Part shown: one piece after another, positions 39,821 to 53,283 of the stretch
Position numbering within the stretch: the stretch's first letter is position 1
Layout of the letters: each line of letters begins with the position of its first letter
DNA from: Acanthornis magna
Lineage: Eukaryota; Chordata; Aves; Passeriformes; Acanthizidae
Direction: 5' to 3'
NCBI GenBank assembly: GCA_036785705.1
Contig: JAWUZG010000032.1
Location: 11,240,001-11,304,000 of the forward strand
DNA: 64,000 bases
Notes under the pieces: generated by a model
What the model was told of the DNA's origin: nothing
What the model saw: only the letters and a program-made list of their open reading frames with translations
The model's database searches: none
Program-made: the position numbers and the translations under genes

Positions 39821-40284
39821 AAATATAAGCTAACAATAAAACACTGTATTTTTGCCCTTTAAATTCAGTATGTGGAAAATTTTTCTGAAACTGGAGATTT
39901 TCATAGTATCTTGTTGCTAAAGAGACCACATTTCAGGCAAGGAAAATGGGGCGGTTGAAAACATCCAAAATGTCTTCAGTGCCTGCTGTGTTATGCTGAG
40001 AAAGAAAACAAAATGTTCTCAAACTATAGCACATAGTTTGGTTAGTTCATTTGGATGTGGCTTTCAACAACCACATGCTTAGTGAAAGTTTCTTATACAT
40101 TTCAGGGGATTTATAAGTTATCATTGAAAACTGGACTTTCTTACTGAAAGAGATGGCGTTTAACTGACGAAGCCATAGCCTGTCTCTTGGGTGAGGAGAG
40201 CTCTAAATTAAGAATGATGGGGGAAGGAAAGGATGATCAACAATGAAGCATGGAAGGGGTGGATTGTTAGGTAAGCAAAGGTTA
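39821..40284. other. Unique DNA between two CR1 fossils
   Basis: No gene seen. It separates two old CR1 pieces. The order of their protein regions (RT first, endonuclease-RT linker second) shows they are not one continuous element. Confidence 0.5.
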
Positions 40285-40835
40285 TGGTGTGATATGAAGC
40301 AATCTGGGAGGTTTCTGAAGTGCATTGATGATGTGGGTGATGAAGAAACCAATGTGGGACCGTGGTCTGCTGTTCTTGCAATCAAAGAAGATCTGCTTGG
40401 AAATGTGGAACTGGGGGCAGCTTCAGCTGCAGAAAGCATGCAACATTGGAGTTCAGGACACTGAGAGGAGGAAATGAGGCAAAAAGCAGGGTCAAGGTCC
40501 TGAACTTCAGTAGAAAAAACTTTGACCTGTTCAGGTACATGCTGGGAAGAATCCTCTGTTTTGAAGAGAAGAGGGGCCCTAGTGAGCTGGTAGATATTCG
40601 AGAATTACCTTCTCCAAGCTCAAGAAGCTTCCATCCCCATATACTGGAATTTAAGCAAAGGCAGTAGGAGGCCTGCATAGCTGAGCAAGATGATCTTCAA
40701 AAAACTCAAACACAAAAAGGGAGACGTGGAAGCCAGAGCAGGAAGGAATACAGAGTCACTTGAAGTGTGCAAGGAAAGAGCTAGAAAAACCAAAATCCAT
40801 CTGAAGCTGCAAATTTAGAACTTTTTTAAAAGTAT
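40285..40835 (+). pseudogene. Ancient CR1 endonuclease-to-RT linker fossil
   Basis: Translation gives Ser-Gly-Arg-Phe-Leu-Lys-Cys-Ile-Asp-Asp near 40304, the CR1 endonuclease C-terminal block. A jump leads to Asn-Phe-Asp-Leu-Phe-Arg-Tyr-Met-Leu-Gly-Arg-Ile near 40520, the linker before the RT. Later come Leu-Gln-Ala-Gln-Glu-Ala-Ser-Ile-Pro, Lys-Gly-Ser-Arg-Arg-Pro-Ala near 40660 and Lys-Leu-Lys-His-Lys-Lys-Gly near 40700, in other frames. The piece lacks the RT itself and the 3' end, which is unusual for CR1 because ordinary copies are cut at the 5' side. It is broken by several frameshifts and internal deletions. Confidence 0.75.
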
Positions 40836-43800
40836 GTTTCCCATTAGGTAGTCATTTAGCCCTGAAGAGACTTATTTCTAATCTCAAGGATTATGTCAAC
40901 TAATTTGTGAGAAATGTGAAAAAATCTCAAAATCTCAGAAGTATCACCTCAGAACAGGATGATATTGAGTTTTAACTTCATGTGTGCGGGGACATTCCCT
41001 TTAGATGTCTCCACAGAAATTTGTTATTCGGAAAACACCTTTCTTTTAATATGTGGGTACAATTCTCACTCCATATCTCAGCTAGTCTACGGTACTCATA
41101 TTCAGTAGGAAATGCAGTTTATCTGCTTATGACCCATGAAATTTTTCTTCTTTTTTCTGTCCCCCAATCCAGAACACAGTAACTATTTTAGATATTTCCT
41201 GGTATTAAATCAGCTTTAAGCAACAAGTAATAAGTCAATTTTTTTAAAAAGAATATTCTTTAAAAAGGTTCATGAGGACAAGAACCTATATTCTGTTTAG
41301 GAAAATTATAGCAGAAACCCAGCTCATAAGTATAACAGAGAAATACAACAGAAGATGAAATTTAAAACTTAAAGGCAGAATAAATGGGGCAGGAGTAGCA
41401 TGCTATTTTGACACAGGAGTGTTGCTGACAACTGAAACAAATTTTATGGGAGGACTTGCTACCATAAACACCTCTAAATTAAGACTGAGTGACTTTCTAA
41501 GACAGGTTGAGGATATGATGAAGCAATCTGTAGGTGCATAAATTAGGAAATTAATATGCCGAAGAGTTTTATTTTATGCAGTTTCTTTTGGGCTCAATTT
41601 CAAGAATTAAACAGTTTTTCTCCCGGTGAAAGGTTTGCAACAGTATTCCAATAAGATCACCCCAAATGCAGTGTGAACCCAAGGTCCTCCAGCATATGCA
41701 TGGTACAGACCTAAGACCACTATCTTTACACTATCAGAAATTATTGTTGGCATAAGGCCCAGGAACCATAACAGAGCACATTTTCATTTTCTCTCTGCGT
41801 TCTAGAAGCACCCAGTAACTAAAATGCTATAATGTATTTGGTCCTAGAGCAAATCCAGCATAGCTGGATTCATTGTGTGCTGGGCTCTCAGATAACCTTC
41901 AGGAAGAGATTTCCTAAAGGAAGCATATATGAAAGCAATTGATAAGGAAACTGCCTGACACGTAATGTAATAACACCACATGTGGCAGACACCAGGAAGA
42001 CTTGTTGTGTAGTCAGGATATTTAAGAATTATGCCACTTAACCTTGGTATCAAAATCCGAACTTAAATCTTGACCTGATGTTCAAAATCTTGTCTCTATG
42101 CAGTAAGATCTACATCAATATTGTTTGTTTTCTTGCAGTTTCTACTGTGTTCAGTATTAAAACCAGATCCTCATCTGATGAAACTGCTTTAAAATTAATC
42201 ACCACACCTCATTAAATTACAAATGAGAATCTAGCCAATAACATTTAAATAAATAAAAGAGTAAAATAAAAGAGTTACCACATTTTTCAAGCAAGTACAT
42301 AACGTCCCTTTCCTTCCTTTTTTGAAAATATTTTAAAGACACAAATAGTATTAAAATCTTGTACAGTTCTTCCTCTTAATAAACTAGCACTGTTTCTCAT
42401 TATGTGCCAGTGAAATAATGGTGACCTTGCCAGTGACTGGCACCATCTTTAATTTTAAGGCACTAGACAATCATGCTTGTCCTCACCAGTACTATTTTCA
42501 TGCAGATGCACTGGTAGGATTTTTGGGGGTGTTCGCTGTATTGATGTGCTGAACCACTCTGCTGCTTTCCCAATGAAAAGAAGGGGAGTTGCTCTGTTCT
42601 GGAAGTTCTGGGGAAATGTTGGAGATGTAGCCTTTTCTTGTTTTAATGCATTCACATTAAAATGGGGAAGTCTCACCAGGGCAACAGCCCTCGGCTTGGA
42701 CATTTAGCCTGATCTGAAGGGTCATTTGATTGAGAGGTTTGTTTGTACAGCAGAACCAAATCTGAGGCGTAGCACTAGAGAAAGAGTACAGGCTGCTTCT
42801 GCCACGAAGGCGTAACCAAGGGAATAGAAGCCTGTAAAATGGTTGCAGACAGACTTTTATTTTTATGTTGAAACTCTAGACGAATTACATTTCAGCCTAG
42901 AAAACACATCATGCCACGGTTCAAGCTGTGTTGGATCTCTTTGGGCTACCATAGCCACCTCATTTACAAACAGTATAGCCAGGAGGTTTCTACCTTTGCC
43001 TACCATGGGGATGTCACTTCGTAAACAAGTTGTTAGTGAGGCCAAGTCTGTGATGATGGTTTTCCTTCTTTAATCTTTGAACATGAACTACTAATATATA
43101 GCTGGCTAGGTAAACACACATGGTACAAGTGGAAAAAAAGAGCAGTTTTAAGTCTGAAGTAACTATGTAGTTATCTAGGGAATGAGAAAGTAAACTCCAG
43201 CCAGTAATAACTAATTGACCTTAATTCATTAACCACTGCATAGACTAGTGCATGCACAATCACTATGGTTGCTTTTCTTGTCTCCTAGACACAGAAACCC
43301 ACAAAATCAGTGTAAAGCTCAGGAATGTGTCTATTTGCATCACTCCAGGCTGCCTAATCCTAAAGGACAGCCTTGTACCCAGCCCATGAGGATCAGAGCA
43401 AGAAGGTAAGCGAAGGAAATACTTGCCAATTATTTCAAACTGACAATATTTTGGGAAATAGCATGTCTGGATAAGTAGGTTGTTTTCAAGGAGGAATTCA
43501 CATATGACAATTTTGCTTCTGACCTGCTGGGTAGTTTTCAGGAGGTCCTTTCAGTTCTCTGTGATATATTTGCACCATCTGTACATGGGGATTAAAATGT
43601 CTCTCCAGAGTGCTTTAGGATTGATGAGAGCTGTAAAGATGACTTTTACAGTGCTTATTCATAAAAGATACATTTCAGGCAAAGATGCCTCAAGCCTCTA
43701 GTGATTCCGTGCTAATCAAGGGTCTGTTCCAGGCACAACTTGTTCCATAAAAAAATCCAGTCTACCAGACAGCTTAATGTATCAACCCTGTGCAAATAGG

Positions 43801-45620
43801 CACCTTTTTTTTCTTTATGCTTAAGATTTCTTTAATAATATAAAGTTATACTATTATAAAGATCATATTCGAGCAATTTGTCTTAAAAAGACTGTCAGCT
43901 AGGGCTAAGGTGACTGTTTGTAGAACCATCTTCATTTCAAAATGTGGCTTAAACATCATCATTGAAATACAGGTGTGCATAACTTAGCAGGTGAATAGGT
44001 TTTAATAACATCTGGTACATACCATGAGTTTTCAAAACTTACTAGGAAGAAACTTGGTGGGTATCAACTTGCGAAGACAATATTTCACAGTCAAGAAATA
44101 CCTTGATACTGTTTAAAAGTGTTCCTTTAACAGAAAGAAACTTTAAGAGTCACAGAAAAAATGTTTGTTAATGTCACAAAGTTGGCCCAAAAACAATAAG
44201 GTACTTAAATGTGGTACTGAGGGCCAGCCACAGATTTATTCTAAGCACTAAGAGAAACTGTCATCCATTAATGTCAGCCAGTGCACTCACAGACTGGATC
44301 ACTGGACAGGAGAGCAGCTGCAGAGTTTTCCTGTTTATGCACAGCTGCATCCAACCTTTCTGGATAACTGCTCTGATTTATAAAGCGTAGCTCTTTCCTA
44401 TTAATTTAATGTTAGGTTGTGTTATTTCAGTCAGTTTGCTTTTCCAGTTCTACCTATTGCAGAAGTGACACAATGCACTTAAAATGCCAGTAGGAACTGG
44501 GTAACTGAACAGGTTTTGCTTTAAACTCACAAAAACATAAAGCATTTACGACTTCCCTGGTAAAGAGAATACAGGATATTATTCTAAAGCCGTCATTTAT
44601 TATAAGAGAAGACTAAAGTCAATGCCCTAGCAAGCACCATCCTATTCAAGGTTATGAGACAAGAATCTAGGCCACAAATTTTACCAAATAGGTTAAATGA
44701 ATGTTCTCAAAACTCTCAAAATGGTTCTCAAACCAAGCATTTCACATACCCTTGTTTCATCATTAATTCCAAACAAAATGAGTATTTATGACTTTTAGTC
44801 TTGCCAATTACTGTTCATGCATGAAACCCTGGCCTATTTGTCTGCGATTTCAACTGGGTAACGTTTCACCCCATATTCTTCACATGCTGTAACTAATCCA
44901 AGGTATATCACAGAACTGTCACTTAAAAAGAAGGAAAAAAAAAAAGAGAGTTCTCTACTTTTTGCATTAATATGTTTCTATTTTTTTAATTTTCCTGGGT
45001 AAAGTAGAATATTTCTGTCCATATTTGCTGAAGTACACATAAAACTGATTAATAGAAAGAGTGGTTATTTTAAAAAATCTAACTCTGGTTGGAAGATACC
45101 ACTTCCTCTTATTTGGCTGACATTTAAGCAGCAAATAGTGAGGTTTCTGTAATGGAGAAAGATTTTCAAATGTGTGCTTTGTAGACCTGTCACCAAAAAT
45201 TATTTTACTAATCATATAATGACCAGACAATAACACTACATTTGGGCATAATGTTTGCCAGTGCCCACTTTCTAGGTCTCTCACGTAGGACCTCCAGACC
45301 TTTAGAAAGCCATGCAAGATTTGAGAGCAGTTAGAAGCAGATGAAGAAAACTCCAATTGAATGCATTTTCCAGGTTTGCAAGGCCATTTGTAGGACACTT
45401 GTGTGGAGCAATAAAGATCTTAACAGAAAGAGGTGATAGATCTAAATGCTCTAAATCAAGTAGCATACGAAGGCACCAACCTGTGTGTCAGAAGTTGTTA
45501 AACTGTGTTAGGCAGCACTGAAAAAAAACTAAACAAAAAACCCCCGAGGACAGCACCCCAGCAGCTCAACCTGGCTGATTTGTCCCAGAGCTGACACTGA
45601 CATATCACTGCTTGTTTACA
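40836..45620. other. Unique AT-rich DNA, no supported gene
   Basis: No transposon recognised. A 143-codon open frame on minus (45398-44967) has no domain I recognise and could be chance. Confidence 0.5.
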
Positions 45621-45624
45621 AATG

Positions 45625-46015
45625 GCAGAACCACAGTTTGAGACTGGACAACACCTTTGGAGACATATAGTTCAATCTGGGGTCAGCTACAGCAGGTAGC
45701 AGAGCATTATATCCAAGTGAGTTTTAAATATCTCCAAGGATCCACAACCTCTGTGGGAAGCCTGTTCCCATTCTCAGTCAGCTTCACACTAAAAGGAAAA
45801 ATCATTTTCTACACCTGAATGGAATTTCCTCTATTTCAGTTAGCTCCCACTGCCTCTTTTCCTGTCATTGGAAATCCCTGAGAAGGTCCCGGCTCCATCT
45901 TCTTTATCTCTCTCCAACATCAAATTCAGAAGACCCACCTGAGCTGCCTGTTCTCCAGGCAGAACAACCACAGCTCTCTCCTCCTCCTTGTATGACACAT
46001 TTCTGCACAGCACTG
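45625..46015 (-). mobile_element. CR1 LINE 3' fragment, old, minus strand
   Basis: Read on plus as printed, it shows the reversed CR1 3' UTR order. There is an ACCTTTGGAGA block near 45651, then AATATCTCCAAGGATCC near 45727, CACAACCTCTGTGGGAAGCCTGTTCC near 45745-45770, GGAATTTCCTCTATTTCAG near 45821, the GCCTCTTTTCCTGTCATTGG block near 45851 and the GCTGCCTGTTCTCCAGGC block near 45943. Each differs from the usual CR1 wording by scattered changes. It is noncoding. Confidence 0.85.
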
Positions 46016-49000
46016 CCCTGTACTCCATAACATAGCTGTGCCCTGAAGGAAATTTATTTAAATTGCATCTTACAAGAATCTTAATTTTGCAGCCACATAC
46101 ACCCTGATTGCTAGGATTCATGTACAAGAGTATTATAAATCCATTTTCTTAAAATATCAGGAGAATATTATGTGAAGAGGAAATGCAAGTTCAGGGCTCT
46201 TCTATCTAACAGACCAATATCAGGGGCTGCAGTGGAAGTAGTGATTTCCTGAGAAATGTATGCCTGAAGCTGAGGATGTTTCATCCTGTGCACATCTGTA
46301 GACTCCTTAGTCCCATATGTAAGCAAGACTTTTTTTCCTTAACTGATGTCCTGAAAACTCCTTTTCTCTCCATCTTCTTCTTTCATTCTCTGGATAATGG
46401 GCTCTTTCTTCAAGCCATGTCTGGCTGTGTCTTCTGGATAGAGTTCAGAGACTGGGAAATGAACCAGCTATGCTGGTTGGTTAAATCTTTATTGTTCTCT
46501 CTTTTGGTTTCAAGTCCATGTTACAGAGGCCTCGAAATGCATTATAAACATATGTACTGTATGTGAATGAATGAGGCTGGGCAGGCAGTTATCCAGCAAT
46601 GACTGTGCCTAAATGCAATTCTGACCCTAACCACTTCACTGCAATGCTGTAACAGAGCCGTATCCTGCTGGCAAAGCTCCATGACTTAAAAAAAATGAGT
46701 GTGGTTTCAACTCTTTGGGGATTTACAGCTCCTACCAGCCTTTAGTCGCTAGATGTCAGGGCTTTCTCTGGCAGTACTCATCCTAACCAAAATATTGTAC
46801 TTCTGTATTTCAGTATAGTGCGGGCATTTCTTATCAGCTCTGGGCACCAAATTAATGCATAGGGTGTATTGATAATCATTACCAATGTAAAGCGAAAATA
46901 ATGATTTTTTCATGCGTGAAAAAAGGTGAGAGCCTTCACACAGATAAAATACCTCACTTTCAAACACAGTGCTTAATGAACTGCCTAAAGAAAATAATTT
47001 AAAATATTGATCTCTTTGCAGCATGCCCCAGTAATTGTAGAGGCTCCAGTACTTATCTGAAGAGCACAGTGTGCACTCTGAGCCAGACATCCAGAGCTGG
47101 ACAATGTTATAAGACCTGCACTCTGTAATACTGAATTCCCTCAAAATATAGAAAGACAACACCTGCCTTGTGGGGAGTGTACTCTGATGAGACAAGTAAA
47201 GCTAGAAAGAAAGAGAGTAAGGACCATTCTCCAGCCATAAGGGCTATAGTCCAACCTGTCACCTGTGCCAAAATCATAGCCTTTTCCCTCTCCTAAACCA
47301 GGGAGTCTGCAGTTTAAATACCCTAAGAATGGAGCCTGGCGGGGGAGACACCTCTGAGAGAAGGACAGTGACAATGAGCAGACATCATTCAGGGTGCTAT
47401 GCTGTAGGACCAACCATGTTCTGGGATGTGAGCCTGTGCCTTGAGTTTACCTGATTAGCTACTGACAGGGGCTACGACATGCCCAGCATAACAGCCTGGC
47501 CATGAGAGCCTGGTGGCTGCTGTGAGGGATGTGCCATGCTGGCCTTGCCAATTTCAGGCTACCCTTCAGAGACAGGTGTGCCCACTGGGTGCCAACTCAC
47601 AGCCCACCTGGTAAATGCAGGGGGGGCTGGAAATGCCCCTGAAGTAGTGAATCATGGAACTGGTGTCCTCCTGGTCTCTGCACTGATAGCCTGTGTTTAT
47701 GCCTCCATCCTGGCTCAAGTGTGCACACAGTCCATTCCATGGTACCTCGGGCACTGTGCCCCTCAGTAATCCTCTTTTCTTGTGTCTGCTCTTGCTGAGC
47801 AAGGTTGAGCTGTACTTTGAAAAATATGTATTTTATCTGTTACGGTCAGTGAGCTCTCTGTCTGTATGTCAGTAACCTTTAATCCTATTTTGGAATGTTG
47901 ATCCTTCTGTCACTTAATCGTGGGTATCATTTTATCACAGTTTGCTGTTGGATTTATTTTTTAATCAGTCACAACCTACGTGTATATATGACCCATTAAT
48001 AGATTTTAATTGCTCAAATTACTATTAAATTTTATAGCAGTAGTGTAGTTTGAGTTCCATAGCTATCCAAGCTTACAATCCCTTTTGCAAAACACATTAT
48101 TAAGAACCAGTTACTCTAGCATGATTTGTACATTTGTTGAGAAGAGAGTATAACCCCAAATTAATTTCATGCAGGCTGTTAAACAAGTGACAAAATCCTG
48201 CATGAAGCAAATTCCTTGACTGAGGTGTAGAAGCTTCCAAAGGCTGGTGCCAGTCCCAGAAGTCATTCACGGTCTGAATATTTCTAGTTTAATATTCTTG
48301 CATATTATTTTACATACACACGCATATATACATATTCCTATCTACATGGGTATGAGCTGTATACAGCCTCAACATTATATATGTTCTTCTTCTATTATTT
48401 GTTCTTACATTAAATCATTTAAAAAAGACTCTTTTCCTGACATTATAAGATATAAATACAACAGTCAAAGAAGAGATTAATAACACTATAGAAAGGAGTA
48501 TTGTGGATTTTAAAAACACAGTCCAGAAACTTTCTAATAGGCAGATATGTTTTAAAAAGCCTCTGAAATTTGGGACTGGAAAGGCAGCCATCAGGCCTTA
48601 TGGGACTGTCATCACTATGCATAGGCTTCCCTTCCCTCTCTAGCACATGTGGTCCTAATTGCTGGGCTGGCGAGAGCACGGAGCTGGATTCTTCATGAAC
48701 TGGCTGTAACATTGGCAGACATTTACTCATCCACTGCTAACAGTTTTTAATGGAAAATCTGTATCCATTCATGCTAGAAAAATGCTTATGTTAAAACAGA
48801 GGAAAACTAAACAGAGAAAACCAGATATCAGTAGCTTTTCTAGCTGCCAATAGTGGATATTCTACTACTTCATTAGCATTACTGTATTAAATTTGAGGAC
48901 AAACCAGTGAATGTGATTAAACCTTAAAAATATTTTGCAGAATTGTGCATATTTTTTATCATATTTCTGATCCTGCCTGTGCCACAAATTGAAAATTATA

Positions 49001-49630
49001 CAGCATGTGATAATAAACTGACAAGTTGTTTATACTCAATTCAAACTTATGAGCAAGACTCATTGGAAATTACAAAATTGCAGCTGCCACATAGGATGAT
49101 TAAGGCACGTCTCCTTGGAGGGATATAAGCACTTCTCTTGTGGTTGTTGTACATAACATACAGCTGTTTGACCAGTGGAATAATAATTCTCAGTCAGAGG
49201 CCTCACTTGCCTCCGACTTTTCAGAAGTTTCTCTTCACTTACCAGGAGTCTTCCTGCACTTCACAGGTTCAAATACTCCCTTGGAATTAAACAATTCTTA
49301 TATTGGCTCTGCTTAGAAGGATATCTATTCAACCATGAGAAAATGGGATTTTTGAAGTGAAGTCAGTAATCTTCCAGGTCTGTCACTCATTGTGGTGTGA
49401 GAGATCACATTCAAATCTCTGATACATTAAGTTGGATTGGAAGCTCAAGTCTTGCAACAGGGGCAGAGGTTGAGTCTAGACCTGAAAATAACAGTAAGAC
49501 AGATATAGAATAAGAAAGAGCAATTACACTGGTGCAGAAAACTGTGGGTGACAGGAAACATGAGTAGCATGTGTTAGAAAGGGCAGATTGATCTGAAAAG
49601 GATTTACAGCTGGAGGTAAGAACAAAGAAT
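46016..49630. other. Unique DNA, no supported gene
   Basis: Nothing assigned. The part around 47400-47790 is more GC-rich. The 148-codon minus frame at 47195-46749 lacks known motifs. AT-dinucleotide-rich bits near 48300-48360 are too short and impure to call a microsatellite. Confidence 0.5.
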
Positions 49631-49639
49631 CAGTCTCCA

Positions 49640-50354
49640 GGACTGATTTATTTGTTATTTCAGTATTTTTTCACATTTTCAATACTGAACTTGGCACAAC
49701 TAGTAGAAATCATCTAACAGAATTTGTTGATGACACAGACATCATCAAATACAGACATACATGCATATATATGTATCTGTGTGTGTGATTTTCGATATTG
49801 GGAAAAGCTGAGGGATCCTGAAGTCCATACAGCAAGGTATTACCAGAAAAAGATGAGGAAATATGCTATGTGATGAAGAAAATTCACATTGGAAGGTGTC
49901 CAAAGAAGACCAGCGAGTCTGGTGAAGGGTCTGGAGCACAAGTTTTATAAGGAACAGCTGAAGGAACTGGGGTTGTTTAGCCTGGAAAAAAGGAGGCTCA
50001 GGTGAAACATTATGGCTCTTCTACAGCTACCTGAAAGAAGGTTGTTGCCAGGTGGGGGTTGGTCTCTTCTCCTGAGTAAAAATCTACAGGTTGAGAGGAA
50101 ATGGCCTCAAGCTGCACCAGGGGAGGTTTGGACTACATATTAGGAAAAATGTTTTCACTGGAAGGGTGGTCAGGCTTTGGAACAGGCTGCCCAAGGAAGT
50201 GGTAGAATTGCTATCCCTGGAAGTCTTCAAAATGTGTGTGGATGTGGCACTTGGGGATATGGTTTAATGGTGAACATGGTGGTGCTGGGTTAACAGTCAG
50301 ACTTGCCAATCTTATAGGTCTTTTTTAACCTAAATGATTCTAAGATTCTTTGTG
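49640..50354 (+). mobile_element. CR1 LINE, internally disrupted, 3' end intact
   Basis: From about 49895 the copy follows the CR1 C-terminal block and 3' UTR (GTCTGGTGAAGGGTCTGGAG at 49917-49936, then the TGGAACAGGCTGCCCAAGG block near 50179). It ends in decayed terminal octamers, ATGATTCTAAGATTCTTTGTG at 50334-50354. Further upstream, near 49717-49740, a frame reads Glu-Phe-Val-Asp-Asp-Thr, which matches the CR1 RT catalytic motif Lys-Phe-Ala-Asp-Asp-Thr. It is probably the same copy with the intervening part replaced by unrelated AT-rich sequence. The upstream link is less certain than the tail. Confidence 0.85.
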
Positions 50355-52475
50355 TGGAGGAGGGCTACCAGATATTGCAACAGAGATAAACTTTATTTAC
50401 AAAAGGATAGTAAAAAAGATTTGTTGTTGAACCTAGAAAAACCAGAGTTTAGAATGGCAATGCTTGTTAGCTGCAGATACGCCAGGTACACAAATTCCAC
50501 TAAAGAAAGAAACCATTTATGTCAAAGGACATAATTTCAAATAAGTGTAAAATTGTAAATTAATATTTTTTGATTAATGGATTAAAAAAAGCTGTTTGGC
50601 AATAACAGCAGTGAGGTTCTGAAACATTTCCCAGTCACATAGTCTTTTGGATAAAACAGCTTTAAAATGTAGTTTGATTGATCTATAAAACACGTCAAAA
50701 GACAGATTTTCCAGCTAGGCAAAGGTGCTCAATTCAATGTCCTAAATTCTACAGCTTTGGGAGCAGTGTGAACTTGAAATTTGACTGCCCACAGGTTTTC
50801 AACATCCTTTGCCATCAGTAGTCACTCACTCACAGTGTATTTGTTCCCACCACCACTAAATGTCAAGCTGTTATCTTATCCATTGATGGTCTGTAGTTGG
50901 TGTTTCCATATCTTGTTCTGACATGTACTCTGGCCTCTTTGGAAGATTAGGCCATGAAGTTAAACTGGAAAAAATGTGCATACATAGTGGGTTTAGACAT
51001 TAAATTCCTTTAAACAATCTGGACCAAAGCAACCCCAAGATAACATGGGAAGTCTGTCTCAGAGTAGGAAATCAAGTCTAAACCTGATGGTCATTTTTCT
51101 GTGAGAAATCATTGGGGACTTGGAAGAATTAAGTTCAAATCCCTTTGCAAGTCCGCTCTTACAACTTGAATGAGAAATGTTGCTTTAGGTTCAAAATTTT
51201 TTTAACAATATTGTGATAAACAGGTTTGTTTTCCATTTTAACAAACTTCTGTTTTCCAGAAAAATAAAATTTATTGAAAATCTTCCAAACAGATTTTATT
51301 CCAGCATCCTAACCACTGGGGTGTAGGCTGTTTTGTATTTTAAATTAAATATTTCAAAGGATGTAATTTTTATTCTATTTTAAAATGAAACCAAATGTTC
51401 AAACTTTAACATTTTTCTTACAACAGTGTTCTAATTTTCCATCCAGGAACATTCCAGCTGCCATTTGCTTCACTAGACCACGCTTCTTATGAGTAGATGA
51501 AATAAAGTAAATTACAAAATTCTCAGCAAAATTTGTATCAGTATTTCTACAGCTTCTTTATGACGAAAGTTCAGCAGTAGCTTCTCGGTGAAAATGAACT
51601 GGTCACTTGAGGTAAATGGAATGCAGTATTTGGTACTGATATTTCTTTTTGAATTTTATTATTCCTTTTAGGCACAATCACTTTCAGAGGATAAAATATG
51701 CATATATAAAAAGAGAAACATAATAAAAAATTTCAGAACAAATAGAAATACATACTTTCTGACTTTCCTGTGTCTCTTCATTTTGTCTCCTTATAAATTT
51801 ATTGCTTATCATCAGCTCTTCTTTTGCCAAAGGTGAAATGAAAACATATTTAGTAATGAAGTAAGTCCAACAATACTTCAGTAGAAAGTTACAGCTCTCT
51901 TCTTGTACAAATTGAACATCAATGTCTGCTAAGTTGCCAACAGGTAAAACTCCACCTGGGCAAAGGCAAACAAGAAAACTATATTCTGCTTTTGAATTAA
52001 CAGTTTTTGCATTGAATCTTGGGATACTGAATGTTCAGTTTGAGGACTAGTTTCTTGAATCATGAGGACTTAATCTTTCATTTCTAATGGTAGACTTCGT
52101 CTTCATATGAAATAAGTAATTCTTGTTCAATGCTTTCTTAGATATTAAATTAAATTTCATTAAAGGATTTTTTATTTTCTCTTTAAGATAGGTACACTAT
52201 CTTTCAATTAATTCCTTGGAAATTACACAGTAACAATAATGCCTTCTTGCTGCCTGCAACAATTTTTTGCCTTAATCACAATCACATCACATGATACATC
52301 TTTATGGAAGCTGTGAGGTTATCTGTCCATACAATAATAAATTTCCATAATTTTAAAATATTTAGCATAGTTAAATTTCTTTTCAATTTGTTATTTTAAT
52401 TCTTAAGTCTCTGGCTTTGCAACAGTATGCTTTATTTTTGCATTTTTCCCTGTGCATTTTACTCTGTAATGTTTG
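50355..52475. other. Unique AT-rich DNA
   Basis: No gene or repeat recognised; open frames are short. Confidence 0.5.
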
Positions 52476-53283
52476 TGTACTGGGTTGACTCTGGCTCCAC
52501 ACTGCCTTCCCACCAAAGCCACTCTCACTCCCCTCCTCAGCTGGACAGTGAAGAGAAGATATAAAAAAAGGCTCGAGGGTCAAGATAAGGGCAGAGAGAG
52601 ATCTCTCACCAATTACAGTCAATTTGACAAAATTATTTTGATTTGTTACCAGTCCAGTCAAAGTAGGGTAATAAGAAATAAAACTAAATCTTAAAAAACA
52701 CCCCTCCCCTCCATTCTTCACTGGTCTCAATGTCACTTCCCATTTCTTTACCTCCTCCTGTCAAATGGTGCAGGGGAGATGGGAAGGGAGGTTGTGGTCA
52801 GTTTGTCATATGTTGTCTCTGCTGCTCCCTCATCCTCAGGAGTAGGACCCTTCACACTCTTCCCCTGCTTCAATGTGCGCTCCTCCAGAGGCTGTAGGTG
52901 GATCTTTGCTCCCCCTTGGTTCTCCATGGGCTGCAGAGGCACAGCTGCCTCACCGTGGTCTGCACCAAGGGCTGCGGGGGAATCTCTGCTCTGGAATCTG
53001 GAGTACCTCCTCCCTGTACTTTTTCACTGACCTTGGTGTCTGCAGAATGGCTCCCCTTGCATACTCTCACTCCTCTCTTCTCTGTCTGCAATTCTCTCCT
53101 GCACAGTAAATTTGAGGTGCTACCACTGCCACTGATGGGCTCAGCATTTGTCAGTGGCAGGTCCATCTTGGAGCCGGCTGACATTGGCTCTATTAGACAC
53201 AGCGGAAGCTTCTAGAATCTTCTTACAGAGCCCAACCCTGTAGGCCTCTACCTCTGAAAACCTTTCCAGGCAAACCTAATACA
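52476..53283 (-). mobile_element. Solo LTR of an avian endogenous retrovirus
   Basis: An 808-bp LTR with matching ends: TGTACTGGGTTGACT on the left and, read on the other strand, TGTATTAGGTTTGCC on the right, an imperfect terminal inverted repeat starting TG and ending CA. I recognise the body as an avian LTR type that recurs in bird genomes, and as I recall it the usual reading is on the minus strand. Recognisable blocks are GAGCCGGCTGACATTGGCTC near 53170 and a CTCCTGAGGATGAGGGAGCA block on minus near 52830. I recall related copies having tandem GC-rich modules in the middle, fewer here. Orientation is less certain than identity. The 5-base flanks (GTTTG and ATCTG) agree at three of five positions, so a target duplication, if present, has decayed. 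Open frames inside it are not genes. No internal retroviral region was seen. Confidence 0.72.

Noticed and set aside
44967..45398. 143-codon minus-strand frame as a possible gene
   Set aside because: No recognised domain and no supporting context.
46749..47195. 148-codon minus-strand frame as a possible gene
   Set aside because: No recognised domain, no splice or promoter context, and a length that chance can give in this much sequence.
52383..53215. Frames of up to 117 codons on both strands
   Set aside because: They lie wholly or mostly inside the ERV LTR, which is noncoding.
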